Numbered from the stretch's first letter, positions 43,969-55,466 are shown. The stretch is DNA of 64,000 nt from Qipengyuania sp. YIM B01966 (GCF_016461955.1 NZ_JADMNM010000008.1:1-64000), one strand, 5' to 3'. Numbers and translations: made by a program. Notes: generated from the sequence alone by a model not told the origin.

Positions 43969-45357
43969 ATGGCATCCTTCATCCCCCCGGCCCGCAGCGG
44001 TACCTGGCGCAGCGAGCTGCTGGCGGTGTTGGCGCTCGGCTGGCCGCTGGCGCTGGCCAATCTGCTGCAGATGCTGGTCCACGCGGTCGATGTGATGTTT
44101 GTCGCCCGGCTGGGCGAGCGCGAGCTGGCCGCGGCCTCGCTCGGCGTGGCGCTGTTCGGCCTCGTCATGTGGGCGCTGTCGGGCCTGACGGGGATCGTCG
44201 CGGCGCTGATTGCCGAAGAACTCGGGCGCAAGAAGCACGCGGTGCGCGAGGTGCGGCGCAGCGTGCGCATGGCGCTGTGGCTGGCAGTGGGTGCGGGCCT
44301 CGCGGGAATGGCACTGTGCGGCCTCGGCGGCGAGGCGCTGATGCGCGCGTCCGGGCAGGAACCGGACATTGCGGCACGCACCGGCGATTTTCTGCGGATC
44401 ATCCAGTTCGCGATGATCCCGATGGTCGCGGCCAGCGTGCTGCGCAATTTCGTCAGCGCGCTCGGCCGGCCGATCTTTGCCACCGCGATCACCGGCATCG
44501 CGCTCGCCGCCAGCCTGCTGTTCAATTACGCCTTCGTGTTCGGCAATCTCGGCGCGCCGGCGCTGGGGCTGGAGGGCTCGGCGCTGGCGAGCGTGCTGAC
44601 CGCGCTGGTGCAGCTGGCGAGCTATGTCAGTGCGATCCTGATCGACCGGCGGCTGCGGCGTTATCGCATCTTCGGCAATTGGTGGCGGCCCGAATGGGTG
44701 CGCCTGCGCACGCTGGTCCGGCTGGGCCTGCCAGTAATGGTCATTATCCTTGCCGAAGCGGGGCTGTTTTCGGGCGCGGCGCTGCTGATGGGGCGGATCG
44801 GCGCGTCCGAACTGGCCGGGCACACGGTCGCGTTGCAGATCGCTGCGCTTGCCTTTCAGGTGCCGTTCGGGATCGGGCAGGCGACCACCATCCGCGTCGG
44901 CTATCATTACGGCGCGGGCGACCGGCTGGCGCTGGGGCGCGCGGGCTGGGGCGGGATCATCCTTGGCGGCACGTTCATGCTGACCACCGCCGCCGCGATG
45001 GTGCTGGCGCCCTTGTGGCTCCTTCGCATCTACGTCGATCCGGCAGCGCGGGCCAATGCGGCTATGGTCGGCTTTGCGCTGCAATTCATGGTCGTGGCCG
45101 CCGCGTTCCAGCTGGTCGACGGCATCCAGGCGGTCGCGGCGAGCGCGTTGCGGGGCCTGCAGGACACGCGCATCCCGATGCTGATCGCGATCTTTTCCTA
45201 TTGGGTGCCGGGTTTTGGCACCGCGATCTGGCTGGGCTTCTATACGCCGCTTGCCGGGACCGGCATCTGGATCGGGCTGGCCGTCGGGCTGGTGTTCGCC
45301 GCCGCGCTTTTGACCTGGCGCTGGCACCGGCGAGAGGCGCTGGCGCTGGTCCCTTAG
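43969..45357 (+). CDS. MATE-family efflux transporter
   Basis: This 462-aa inner-membrane protein has about twelve hydrophobic helices in two related halves. It carries typical MATE segments such as G-W-P-L-A-L-A-N-L-L-Q, F-V-A-R-L-G-E-R-E-L-A-A-A-S and Q-D-T-R-I-P. Transporters of this family export cationic compounds using Na+ or H+ gradients. The start at 43969 lies 90 bp from the divergent PagL-like gene. Substrate is unknown. Confidence 0.93.
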   Translation: MASFIPPARSGTWRSELLAVLALGWPLALANLLQMLVHAVDVMFVARLGERELAAASLGVALFGLVMWALSGLTGIVAALIAEELGRKKHAVREVRRSVRMALWLAVGAGLAGMALCGLGGEALMRASGQEPDIAARTGDFLRIIQFAMIPMVAASVLRNFVSALGRPIFATAITGIALAASLLFNYAFVFGNLGAPALGLEGSALASVLTALVQLASYVSAILIDRRLRRYRIFGNWWRPEWVRLRTLVRLGLPVMVIILAEAGLFSGAALLMGRIGASELAGHTVALQIAALAFQVPFGIGQATTIRVGYHYGAGDRLALGRAGWGGIILGGTFMLTTAAAMVLAPLWLLRIYVDPAARANAAMVGFALQFMVVAAAFQLVDGIQAVAASALRGLQDTRIPMLIAIFSYWVPGFGTAIWLGFYTPLAGTGIWIGLAVGLVFAAALLTWRWHRREALALVP

Positions 45358-45393
45358 GCGCCGCGGCCCGGCACATTTTTCCCGCCGTAGCGG

Positions 45394-45422
45394 TTGACTC
45401 GCCGGCGCGCCATTCACATATG
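45394..45422 (+). promoter_or_regulatory. groESL promoter
   Basis: TTGACT (45394-45399) and CATATG (45417-45422) are spaced 17 bp. Transcription would start just before the CIRCE operator. Confidence 0.6.
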
Positions 45423-45430
45423 GACCTCGC

Positions 45431-45455
45431 TGGCACTCCCCCCGGGCGAGTGCCA
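45431..45455 (+). promoter_or_regulatory. CIRCE operator (HrcA site) of groESL
   Basis: TGGCACTC (45431-45438), a 9-nt spacer and GAGTGCCA (45448-45455) make a perfect CIRCE inverted repeat in the leader. It predicts repression by HrcA, relieved on heat shock. HrcA is not encoded in this window. Confidence 0.93.
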
Positions 45456-45493
45456 AGTGCACCATTCACACTCTATCGAAAGAGGCACATATC

Positions 45494-45781
45494 ATGGCAT
45501 TTCGTCCGCTGCACGACCGCGTGCTGGTCCGCCGCATCGAAGCCGAGGAAAAGACCGCCGGCGGCATCATCATCCCCGACAACGCCAAGGAAAAGCCGAG
45601 CGAAGGCGAAGTCATTTCCGTGGGTTCGGGCACCAAGGCCGAAGATGGCAAGATCACCCCGCTCGACGTCAAGGCCGGCGACCGCGTGTTGTTTGGCAAA
45701 TGGTCGGGCACCGAAGTCAAGCTCGACGGCGAAGACCTGCTGATCATGAAGGAAAGCGACATCATGGGGATCATCGGCTGA
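45494..45781 (+). CDS. groES: Co-chaperonin GroES
   Basis: This 95-aa protein opens [12 protein letters not shown] and contains the mobile loop [11 protein letters not shown]. It ends I-M-G-I-I-G. The seven-mer caps GroEL. It is followed by groEL after 56 nt and shares the promoter and CIRCE site. Confidence 0.98.
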   Translation: MAFRPLHDRVLVRRIEAEEKTAGGIIIPDNAKEKPSEGEVISVGSGTKAEDGKITPLDVKAGDRVLFGKWSGTEVKLDGEDLLIMKESDIMGIIG

Positions 45782-45819
45782 TCCAGCCGCCCATCGCTTA
45801 CCTCCCCCTCAACTTCTGA

Positions 45820-47478
<1,659 letters not shown>

Positions 47479-47503
47479 GCCCCGCACTTCGCATCCGAAA
47501 AGG

Positions 47504-47534
47504 AGCCGGGAGGGGAAACCTTCCCGGCTTTTTT
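47504..47534 (+). terminator. Intrinsic terminator of groESL
   Basis: AGCCGGGA (47504-47511) pairs with TCCCGGCT (47522-47529) and is followed by T residues to 47534. Confidence 0.85.
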
Positions 47535-47546
47535 CGTTCGCCCGCC

Positions 47547-47963
47547 ATGGAGCAGCACAGTACGATCCTCGCCTTCCGGACCAGCGGCGCGGGCCTTTAT
47601 CCGATCACGCATGACGTGGCGCAATGGACCGCTGAGGCAGCGTTCGCGTCCGGGCTCCTCACGCTGTTCTGCCGCCACACTTCGGCCTCGCTGACGATTC
47701 AGGAAAACGCCTCGCCCGAGGTGCTGGACGACATTGGCGCATGGCTCGACCGGCTGGCGCCGGAGGGCGCTGGATACGCCCATGCCGACGAAGGGCCCGA
47801 CGATATGCCAGCGCATCTCAAAGCGGTGCTGACCGGCGTGTCGCTCGCTATCCCGCTCGTTGGCGGGCGGCTGGCTCTCGGCCAGTGGCAGGGCATCTTT
47901 CTGGCCGAACATCGCCGCGCGCCGCACCGGCGCGAAGTGGCACTGCATCTCGTCGGGGCATAA
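47547..47963 (+). CDS. YjbQ family secondary thiamine-phosphate synthase-like protein
   Basis: This 138-aa protein matches YjbQ. F-C-R-H-T-S-A-S-L-T-I-Q-E-N-A is followed by D-M-P-A-H-L-K-A-V and L-G-Q-W-Q-G-I-F-L-A-E-H-R. YjbQ can perform a weak thiamine-phosphate synthase reaction, but its physiological role is unsettled. It starts 13 nt after the groESL terminator. Confidence 0.92.
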   Translation: MEQHSTILAFRTSGAGLYPITHDVAQWTAEAAFASGLLTLFCRHTSASLTIQENASPEVLDDIGAWLDRLAPEGAGYAHADEGPDDMPAHLKAVLTGVSLAIPLVGGRLALGQWQGIFLAEHRRAPHRREVALHLVGA

Positions 47964-48039
47964 GCTGCGGTTTTCGCTTGCCGGGGGAAAGAAGCGGCAT
48001 AGGATACGCGCCGGGTCGGATAAGGGAGGGAGCCGCACG

Positions 48040-49276
48040 ATGCTGCGCACCCGAATTCTGTTCGCCGGCCTGACACTTGCTCTCCCCGCGGCGGCGCCTG
48101 CCCTGGCGCGACCCGCCGAGCCAGTACCGCGCCATGCGACCCCGGCAGAAGATGCGGCCTTTACCGCCTGGGTTGCCGCCAACGCCACGCCGATCAGCGC
48201 CGCCGGCCCGACCGAAGCCGACGTCGCGCCCATAGTCGCGCGGCTGGCCGGCGCCAGCATCGTCGCATAGGCGAGGCGACGCATGGCACGCACGAGGATC
48301 AGGCGTTCAAGGCCGAACTGATCAAGGCGCTGGTGCGCACCGGACAGGTGCGGCTGCTGCTGATGAAGAGCAATCTGGCGCCCAATGCGCGGCTTGACGA
48401 CTATGTCCGCGCCGGGATCGGCGACCCGGCCGATGCGCTGCGCGACCTCAGCCAGTTCCGCAACGTCAAGGGCGACGAATTTGCCGGGCTGGTCCTGTGG
48501 ATGCGGGCCTGGAACCTGGCGCACCCGGACGACATGGTCCGCATCGCAGGCTTCGACGCGCAGGATAGCGGCCGCGACGCGGACATTGCGTTGACCTACC
48601 TCGCCGCGCGTGACGCCGCGGTCGCCGGGCTGAGCATTTTCGAGCACGGGCTGGACCCGCCGGAAGGGATGAACCGGGCGGAATATTACGGTCGGCGCGA
48701 CAGGGCGATGGCGCGCATCGCTCTCAGGATGCAGCAGCGCACCGGAAAAGGCGCGGTCATCTGGGCGCACGATCTGCACGTGATCGACCGGCTGGACCCA
48801 CCCTTTGCCGCGATGAGCGGCTATCGCTCGCTTGGGATGGAGCTCGAGGATGCGCTGGGTGCCGGCTATCGCAGCATCGGTTTCAGCTTTACCGACGCGA
48901 TCGTGCGGACCACCCCGGCGCGAACGGGCCAACAGCTGGCACAGGTCCGGGTCAATGATCAACTGGTGCCGCTCCCCAATAGCGGGCCGGACACGGTTGG
49001 CGCGCTGTTCGCAGCGGCGCTTCCGGGACGGCAGGCGGCCTGGATCGACATGGACCGCCTCCGCGCCGAACCTGCGCTCGCCGGGTTCCGCACAGCCTGG
49101 AAATTCTGGCCGGCCGAAGGGTGGCTTGTGTTCGCGGACAATTGGCAGAAGGATTTTGCCGCACCGCCTTCATCTGGACACCCGGGTTCGACATGGTTGT
49201 CTGGCACCGGCAGGCGACGCCGCAGCGCCGCTGGCCCGACCTGCCACGTCAGCCCGACCTGCCCACCGACGATTGA
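48040..49276 (+). pseudogene. Erythromycin-esterase family protein, two frameshifts
   Basis: A signal-peptide ORF (M-L-R-T-R-I-L-F, ATG at 48040) runs to a TAG after S-I-V-A at 48270. The family motif G-E-A-T-H-G-T-H-E-D immediately continues in the -1 frame. The -1 frame then carries the body of the enzyme (W-A-H-D-L-H-V, R-S-L-G-M) to N-W-Q-K-D-F near 49155. After that a second -1 shift is needed to read F-I-W-T-P-G-F-D-M-V-V-W-H to the TGA at 49276. Each break fits one missing base; the second falls in a T-run. Unless both are sequencing errors, the gene is inactive. Related enzymes hydrolyse macrolide esters, but this branch's substrate is unknown. Confidence 0.85.
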
Positions 49277-49337
49277 GCGGGCACCTTGGCGGGCGGTACG
49301 CGTTGAGCCGACAGGTGTTCAGCCAACAGGAGCTTTC

Positions 49338-49745
49338 ATGAAACTGCCCGCCAATGCCCATGTCGCCGTCGTCGATGGCACCCAGTTCCGGTTCTTCAGG
49401 AATGTCGGCGAAGCCAATGCAATCAAGCTGCAGGGGATCGAAGCGAAGGACATCGAAACCAACAACAAGAGTGCGGGCGTGCGCGATCACGAGGCGACGG
49501 ACCGGCTCGATGGCGGGCGCCAAATGGAGGAGTTGAGCCACGCGGCGGGCGTTGCCGACAAGCTCAACCACCTCGCCGTGACCAACAAGCTCGACAAGGT
49601 GGTAATCATCGCCGACCCGTCGAGCCTGGGCGAAATGCGCCGGCATTATCATACCGAATTGCAGGCCGCGCTAGTCGGCGAGATCGACAAGACGCTGACG
49701 AATTCGCCGGTCGAGGATATCATCCGCGCGATCGAAAACGCCTGA
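49338..49745 (+). CDS. Host-attachment family protein
   Basis: This 135-aa protein matches the host-attachment (baeRF-like) family. A-H-V-A-V-V-D-G-T-Q-F-R-F-F is followed by D-K-V-V-I-I-A-D-P-S-S-L-G-E-M-R-R-H-Y, ending with the usual L-T-N-S-P-V-E-D-I. ACAGGAGC precedes the ATG at 49338. A longer open frame starting at 48333 joins it to the broken esterase and is an artefact. Function is uncertain despite the name. Confidence 0.9.
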   Translation: MKLPANAHVAVVDGTQFRFFRNVGEANAIKLQGIEAKDIETNNKSAGVRDHEATDRLDGGRQMEELSHAAGVADKLNHLAVTNKLDKVVIIADPSSLGEMRRHYHTELQAALVGEIDKTLTNSPVEDIIRAIENA

Positions 49746-49764
49746 CCCATCGGGCAAGCGCAGG

Positions 49765-49798
49765 AAGGGCGGCCGGGCTGATGCCGGGCCGCCCTTTT
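49765..49798 (+). terminator. Terminator after the host-attachment gene
   Basis: GGGCGGCC (49767-49774) pairs with GGCCGCCC (49787-49794), followed by TTTT. Confidence 0.8.
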
Positions 49799-49818
49799 GT
49801 CGTTTGTGTGCCGAGCCT

Positions 49819-52572
49819 TTAGAAGTCGAGGCTGACCCGGCCGTAGAGATACCGCCCGTTGAAGCCGAAGGGCGAGAAGATCGAGAACGGGATATATTGC
49901 TGGTTCGCCGGGTAGAGCCCACCGATCGTCGCCGGGCGTGGACCGTAGGGCGAACGGTCAGGATAGATGTCGAACACATTATCTGCCCCCAGCGCGATGC
50001 TGAGGCGCTCGGCAAGGTTCAGCCGCAGCTCGAGGTCGGTGATCCATTTGGGCCGCAAGAAGATATCGTCCGGCCCGTAATCAGTGAGGCTGGTCGGCGC
50101 GGCGATCGGATTGGCCGAACCGGGCGAGGTGACCTTGCCAAAACGCGTGGTGCGTGCCGTAATCCCGAACATCCCGACATCGCCATCGAGGCTGAGGACC
50201 ACTTTGTCGCGCGGTTGCCCTTCGGTAAAGCGCAGCCCTTCGACCCGGCCGAACAGGATCAGGCCGGGGATGGTCGCCAGGGGCCCCAGCTCGTTCTTGC
50301 GTTCGAGGATCTGCTGGTCGTTATAATTATATGCTGCAGTCAGGTTCCAGCGGCCAACGCCTTCCACCGGCAACCGCCAGTTGAGCACCGCATCGACCCC
50401 TTGCGTGCGGGTGTCGAGGCCGTTGACGAAGAACCGCGCCGCGCCGACCGAATTGAACCCGCCGGCGTCGAGCACCGCCTTGACCGCGGCGTTGACCGCC
50501 GCCGTGCCGCTGCCCGCCGCGCCGAGATTTTCGGTCAGCACGATCCGGTCGTTGATGCGGATATTGTAATAATCGACCGTCAGCGTCAGGCCATTGAGCG
50601 GGCTGGCAGTGAACCCGGCCGACAGGTTGAAGCTTTTTTCCGGGCGCAGATCCTGCGAGCCGAGCGCGCGCGCGACCGGGCTGCCAACCGCCAGCGTGCT
50701 GATATCGACCGGCACCCCGCCGATGAAATTGGTCGAGGTGGTGGTGAAATATTGCTGGTGCAGCGACGGCGCGCGGAACCCGTTCGAGACCGAGCCGCGC
50801 ACCGCGAACCCGGGCGTCAGTTCGAACCGCGCGGCAAACTTGCCCGTCACCGTGCTGCCGAAATCCGAATAATTCTCGTACCGGCCGGCCAGCGTGGTGG
50901 TCAGGCCTGCGAAAGGTTCGGTATCGAACTCGATATAGGCCGCGACATTGTGCCGGCCTTCATCCGTCGCGCTGCCCGCCGGAATGCCGGGGAAACCTTG
51001 CGCGCCCGCGCCCGCCGTGCGGCCGGGGAACGAGCAGATCCCGCTGGTTGCATTGAACACGCCGGTCTGGGCCGCGCAATTGACGGCCGTGGTCGCAAAG
51101 GAGGCGCGGAAATACGGCCCGATGGCATAGGATTGCAGATCGCCCGGGCGGATGGTGAAGTTTTCGGAGCGGTATTCCGCCCCCACCGCCACGGTCAGCG
51201 GCGCGGCAAAGCCGACTTCGTATTCATGGCTGAGGTCGAGATTGGCGATCCACTGCCGGTAGCCCAGCCCGCCGGCATCGAACGCGCGCTGCGATTGCGG
51301 GCCGAAGCTGGTGTTGAGCGAGTTTTCCACCCGATAGTCGAAAGTGTTCTTGCCCCAGCTCAGCGACAGATCGCCGCGCCAGCCGCCCAATTCGGTTCGC
51401 ACGCCAATGGTCGCAGCGCGGTCGGTCAGGTCCGACTGGATGAACGGCAGGAAACCGTCCGGCGTCAGCCCGACGAAATTGGCGTTGCTGGGCGATTGGT
51501 TGGGCGCCAGCACGGAAAAGTCGCGATTGGCCGCCGCATTGGCCTGGCGGTAATTGGCCGCCGAGATTGAATCGCGCTGGTTGAAGCTGGCAAAGGCATA
51601 CAGTTCCGCCGCCTCGCCCAGCGGGATTCCGGCATTGGCGAACAGGATGAAATCGTCCGCCTGCGGATCGCCGAAGCGGAATTGCAGCCGGTCGAAGCTC
51701 GCCTCGCGCGGGTCGAACGTCGTGCTGGTCGGGCGGATGTAATTGGGCCTGAGATCATAGCCCTGGCGGTTGGTATAACCGCGATGGCGATATTCGCCGG
51801 TCAGGTTGAGATAGCCACCGCTGCTGCCGAAAAAGGGCAGGCCGACATTGGCCGCCACCGCATAGCTTTCGCCGTCGCGCGCCTTGCGCTCGCCAGTGCT
51901 GGTTGCGGCGAGATAGCGGCCGTCCGCCGGGTCGAGCACCGGCTGCCCGCCGACCAATTGCAGGCCGGCAATTTCGGCCACATCGTTTATGGTCGTGTGA
52001 TAGCGGCCATAGGACGCGCTGGCCCGCCCGCCTTCGCCCGCAGCCTTGAGGCGGATGTTGATCACCCCGGCGATCGCGTCCGACCCATATTGCGACGAGG
52101 CGCCGTCGCGCAGCACCTCGATCCGGTCGATCGCCAGCGCGGGGATCGAGTTCATATCGACCGCCGCCGAGCCGCGCCCGACCGTGCCGTTGATGTTGAG
52201 CAGCGCCGAGACATGGCGCCGCTTGCCATTGACCAGCACCAGCGTCTGATCGGGCGCGAGCCCGCGCAAGGTCGCCGGGCGCAGCGCATCGGACCCGTCG
52301 GCGATCGCCGGTTGCGGGAAGTTGAAGCTTGGCACTAGCCGATTGAGCACGCGGTTGGTTTCGACCTGCCCGCCATTCTGGATCGCATCGGCGCTCAGCA
52401 CGTCGACCGGCACCGGCGAATCTTCCACCGTCCGGGCACTGGCGCGGGTTCCGGTGACGATGATGGTCGGCTGGTCCTGCGCCGTCTCAGACGTGTCCTG
52501 CGCATGGGCCGGCACAGCCAGCGCGAGCGGCGAAAGGGTAGCGAGCAGGCTGAAGCGGCGGGCGGCGGTCAT
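49819..52572 (-). CDS. TonB-dependent outer-membrane receptor
   Basis: This 917-aa protein has a signal peptide (to A-H-A-Q, residue about 24), a TonB box-like segment, and a plug domain with V-P-V-D-V-L-S-A-D-A-I and R-D-G-A-S-S-Q-Y-G-S-D-A-I-A-G-V-I-N. A long 22-strand barrel follows, ending in L-Y-G-R-V-S-L-D-F. Receptors of this kind import large nutrients such as siderophores or glycans. No neighbouring gene points to a substrate. GGGAGAA precedes the ATG at 52572. Confidence 0.95.
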   Translation of the reverse strand: MTAARRFSLLATLSPLALAVPAHAQDTSETAQDQPTIIVTGTRASARTVEDSPVPVDVLSADAIQNGGQVETNRVLNRLVPSFNFPQPAIADGSDALRPATLRGLAPDQTLVLVNGKRRHVSALLNINGTVGRGSAAVDMNSIPALAIDRIEVLRDGASSQYGSDAIAGVINIRLKAAGEGGRASASYGRYHTTINDVAEIAGLQLVGGQPVLDPADGRYLAATSTGERKARDGESYAVAANVGLPFFGSSGGYLNLTGEYRHRGYTNRQGYDLRPNYIRPTSTTFDPREASFDRLQFRFGDPQADDFILFANAGIPLGEAAELYAFASFNQRDSISAANYRQANAAANRDFSVLAPNQSPSNANFVGLTPDGFLPFIQSDLTDRAATIGVRTELGGWRGDLSLSWGKNTFDYRVENSLNTSFGPQSQRAFDAGGLGYRQWIANLDLSHEYEVGFAAPLTVAVGAEYRSENFTIRPGDLQSYAIGPYFRASFATTAVNCAAQTGVFNATSGICSFPGRTAGAGAQGFPGIPAGSATDEGRHNVAAYIEFDTEPFAGLTTTLAGRYENYSDFGSTVTGKFAARFELTPGFAVRGSVSNGFRAPSLHQQYFTTTSTNFIGGVPVDISTLAVGSPVARALGSQDLRPEKSFNLSAGFTASPLNGLTLTVDYYNIRINDRIVLTENLGAAGSGTAAVNAAVKAVLDAGGFNSVGAARFFVNGLDTRTQGVDAVLNWRLPVEGVGRWNLTAAYNYNDQQILERKNELGPLATIPGLILFGRVEGLRFTEGQPRDKVVLSLDGDVGMFGITARTTRFGKVTSPGSANPIAAPTSLTDYGPDDIFLRPKWITDLELRLNLAERLSIALGADNVFDIYPDRSPYGPRPATIGGLYPANQQYIPFSIFSPFGFNGRYLYGRVSLDF

Positions 52573-52679
52573 CGGCGGTTCTCCCTCTGTCGAGGGATGA
52601 CTAGCACCTTGCCGCGACATGAACAGCCGGGACGACACGAATGTTTCTTAACTGTGACGGTGCTGCAACGCACAGGTTG

Positions 52680-53966
52680 TTACGCGAACAGCCCCCTCCG
52701 CGGTCCTAAATAACCGAACAGATAGGCGCCGACCTTCCGCATCTGGATCTCCTCGGCTCCTTCGGTAATGCGGTAGCGGCGGTGGTGGCGGTAGATATGT
52801 TCGAACGGCTTATGCCGCGAATAGCCGATCCCGCCATGGACCTGCATCGCTCGGTCGGCCGCTTCGCAGACCAGCCGGTTCGCCCAGTAGTTGCACATGC
52901 TGACCTTGTCGGAGATCGTCCGTTCGATGTCCTCGTGGGGCAGGCGATCCATCTCCCACGCGGTTTTGTAGATCAGCAGGCGCAGCATCTCGCATTGGGT
53001 GGCGAGTTCGACCAGCGGGAACTGGATCGCCTGGTTGCGCGCGAGTTCCTCGCCAAAGGGCTTCCGCTGCCGGGCGTAGCGCACGCTTTCCTCGATACAA
53101 TAGGTCGCCGCGCCGAGGCTGCTGGCGGCCTGGCGGACGCGGTTCTGGTGGACGAAGCTCTGCGCCAAAGCGAGCCCGCGCCCTTCCTCACCCAGCATCG
53201 CGCTGGTTGGCACCCAGACGTTCGTCAGCGACAGGCGCGGATGGTCGGTCGGCATATTGAAGGTCCACAGCCATTCCTCGATCTCGAGGCCGGGCGTGGG
53301 ATTGGGCACCAGCAGGCAGGTGATCCCGCGCGCATCGCCCGCCGCACCGCTGGTGCGGGCGAACACCGCGCAATGCGTCGCGTGGTGCATCCCGGTGATC
53401 CACATCTTTTCGCCAACGATCCGCCAGCCGGCCACGCCGTCGCGTGTTTCGGGCACTGCGCGCGTTTCAATATGCGTCGCGTCGCTGCCGTGATCGGGTT
53501 CGGTCAGGCCGAACGCCACCCGCCTTTCCCGCGCAAAGCCGCCGGCGATGAACTCCTCCTGCTGTTCGGCCGTGCCAAAGGTTTCGAACATCGCCACGAA
53601 GGGGAAATTGCCGACGATCGAATGTTCGTTCTGGAGATCGTTGTGGAGGCCCAGCCCGCGCTGGGCGAAGCGGTCGCGGATCACCGCCATCCACAGGTTT
53701 GACCCGTCCTGCCCGCCATATTTCTTGGGCGCGGAAAAGCGCCAGTGGCCCGCGGCGTCGGCGCGTCGGCTGGCTTCGCGCAACAGCGCCTCCCACTCGG
53801 CGCGGGGAAGGCCGCCGCGCTCCCAATCGGTGCGGGAATGTTCCCGGCGATGGTCGAAGAAGCGTATGTTGTCATCCGCCTGTTCGAGCGGGACGATCTC
53901 GGCCTCGATGAAGCGGACCAGTTCGGCGTAATAGGCTTCGAGATCAGCGGGGACGGTGAAATCCAT
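52680..53966 (-). CDS. Acyl-CoA dehydrogenase family protein
   Basis: This 428-aa flavoprotein has the acyl-CoA dehydrogenase layout. F-G-L-T-E-P-D-H-G-S-D is the substrate and FAD segment, W-I-T-G is present, and Q-V-H-G-G-I-G-Y-S lies near the end. It starts at the ATG at 53966, overlapping the upstream phosphotransferase stop (TGATG). Acyl-CoA dehydrogenase and aminoglycoside-phosphotransferase-like genes are paired, or fused as in mammalian ACAD10/11, in a fatty-acid or hydroxy-acid degradation route; the pairing here supports that. Confidence 0.93.
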   Translation of the reverse strand: MDFTVPADLEAYYAELVRFIEAEIVPLEQADDNIRFFDHRREHSRTDWERGGLPRAEWEALLREASRRADAAGHWRFSAPKKYGGQDGSNLWMAVIRDRFAQRGLGLHNDLQNEHSIVGNFPFVAMFETFGTAEQQEEFIAGGFARERRVAFGLTEPDHGSDATHIETRAVPETRDGVAGWRIVGEKMWITGMHHATHCAVFARTSGAAGDARGITCLLVPNPTPGLEIEEWLWTFNMPTDHPRLSLTNVWVPTSAMLGEEGRGLALAQSFVHQNRVRQAASSLGAATYCIEESVRYARQRKPFGEELARNQAIQFPLVELATQCEMLRLLIYKTAWEMDRLPHEDIERTISDKVSMCNYWANRLVCEAADRAMQVHGGIGYSRHKPFEHIYRHHRRYRITEGAEEIQMRKVGAYLFGYLGPRRGLFA

Positions 53967-55291
53967 CAGTCTTCTCCTTCCCACAGCGCCCGCGCCGCGG
54001 CGAGGGCGGGATATTTGGGCACGTCGGCCGCGAGCTTGTCCAGCGCATCGCGGCGCAGCTGCGCGATGGCGGTGCCGGCGGCGTCATCGCTGCGTCCCGC
54101 CAGCAACGCATCGGCGAGCGCCCGGTCGCGCACGTTAGGGGCGATGCGATGCTCGCGCGCCGCCATGCCCAGCGCATTGCGGGCGACGGCGAGCTGGAAC
54201 CGGTCATGCCCGCTGACTTTGTCCTTCAGGCTGGCGAGCCATTCGCCCACAGCCTCGGCCAGTTCGGCTGCGCTCGCTTCGCCCGTTTCCGCGGCGGCTG
54301 CCTTGGCCGGCGGCGGCGCGATACCGGGCGCCAATTCGCCATCGAGCAGCATCAGCAAATCGAGCTCATTCTCGCTCGTCCGGCGCGAGATGACCACGCG
54401 TTCGAGCATCCGGTCCTGCCCGTCGCGCCAGACCTGCGCCTGCCTCAGGCAGCCAAGCGCCCACCAGACAGTGCGATAGACGCTCCAGAAGCGGAACCGC
54501 CCAAGATCCACCGTGCGCCCGCCGGCGGCGTCGTAGGCGGCAAAATAATCGTCCAGCGCCCCCAGCCCCAGCGCCGGGCGGTCATAGCGGGCGAACCTCC
54601 AGACGGCCATGCAGCCGAACGCAAGGTCCTCGTGCCAGTCGCCGAGATGGGCCAGCTCCCAATCGAGCACGCCCGTCAGCCGGCCATCATCGACCAGCAG
54701 ATTGCCCAATCGGAAATCGCCGTGGTTCAGCACCGGCTCGGCCGGCGGCGGGCAATTATCCCGCAGCCAGCGAAGGCCCAGTGCGATGATGGGCCGGTCG
54801 CCGCCCGTCGCCTCGAACTGACGCACCAGCTCGGCGACTCCCGCGCGGTAATCCAGCGTTGGGACCGCTTCCGGCAGAGCGGCGGGGGAGAGCGCATGAA
54901 TCCGCGCCAACTGCCCGGCACATTCAGCCAGCAGCGCCGGCCCGTCCGCTGTGCCGAGAATAGAGCCCGGATCGGCGGTGCCGGGCAAAGCGCGCATCAG
55001 GAAACCGCTGCCGAGGGCGTCGCTGTCTTCCAGGACGCCGATGATTTCGGGCGCGCACACCCCGCCCGCACGCGCGGCGCGGATGATCGCAGCCTCCTCC
55101 GCATGGCCGAACGGACGGCCGGCCATGAAGGCGGGCGACGGCGCGCGGCGCAGCACGTAATCCGCGCCGCCGGAGCTGATGCACCAGCTTTCCATCGTCG
55201 CCCCGCCGGTGAGCCGGGTGACGGCGCTGGCCGGCGGCAGACCTAACCGGGCCAGCATCGGCCTCAGAAGCGCGCTCAGCTGTGCAGCCAT
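53966..55291 (-). CDS. ACAD10/11-type phosphotransferase family protein
   Basis: This 441-aa protein has an aminoglycoside-phosphotransferase-like kinase core. Y-V-L-R-R-A-P-S occurs early, then L-N-H-G-D-F-R-L-G-N-L-L and L-D-W-E-L-A-H-L-G-D for catalysis and Mg binding. A helical C-terminal extension of about 120 residues follows. ACAD10/11-type kinases phosphorylate 4-hydroxyacyl-CoAs. The start at 55291 (M-A-A-Q) has AGGGG at good spacing, while the ATG at 55297 abuts that site. It is coupled to the dehydrogenase downstream. Confidence 0.9.
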   Translation of the reverse strand: MAAQLSALLRPMLARLGLPPASAVTRLTGGATMESWCISSGGADYVLRRAPSPAFMAGRPFGHAEEAAIIRAARAGGVCAPEIIGVLEDSDALGSGFLMRALPGTADPGSILGTADGPALLAECAGQLARIHALSPAALPEAVPTLDYRAGVAELVRQFEATGGDRPIIALGLRWLRDNCPPPAEPVLNHGDFRLGNLLVDDGRLTGVLDWELAHLGDWHEDLAFGCMAVWRFARYDRPALGLGALDDYFAAYDAAGGRTVDLGRFRFWSVYRTVWWALGCLRQAQVWRDGQDRMLERVVISRRTSENELDLLMLLDGELAPGIAPPPAKAAAAETGEASAAELAEAVGEWLASLKDKVSGHDRFQLAVARNALGMAAREHRIAPNVRDRALADALLAGRSDDAAGTAIAQLRRDALDKLAADVPKYPALAAARALWEGED

Positions 55292-55466
55292 TGCCATCCC
55301 CTGCCCTGCTCGATCGCGATGCTGCCCTGCCCGGCACGGGCGGGCAAGCGGCCCCCCCGGATTTTCCCGTATATCGAAGCTGCGCCACGGCCTGTCGCTT
55401 GGCCGCTTGCCGCCGCGGCCGCCCGAGTTAACCAAGGGGCAAGCAAGCTTGGGATAGATCGGGGTA

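Noticed and set aside
43327-45465. A 712-aa minus-strand open frame across the MATE gene
   Set aside because: Only the last 183 residues (from the ATG at 43878) look like a protein; the rest is antisense to the MATE transporter and is Arg/Gln-rich.
48255-48280. Programmed -1 frameshift in the esterase gene
   Set aside because: No slippery heptamer or following structure is evident, and a second shift is also needed.
48333-49745. A 470-aa open frame joining the esterase body to the host-attachment gene
   Set aside because: The C-terminal 135 residues are a separate family with their own ribosome site (ATG at 49338), and the junction is nonsense made by the second frameshift.
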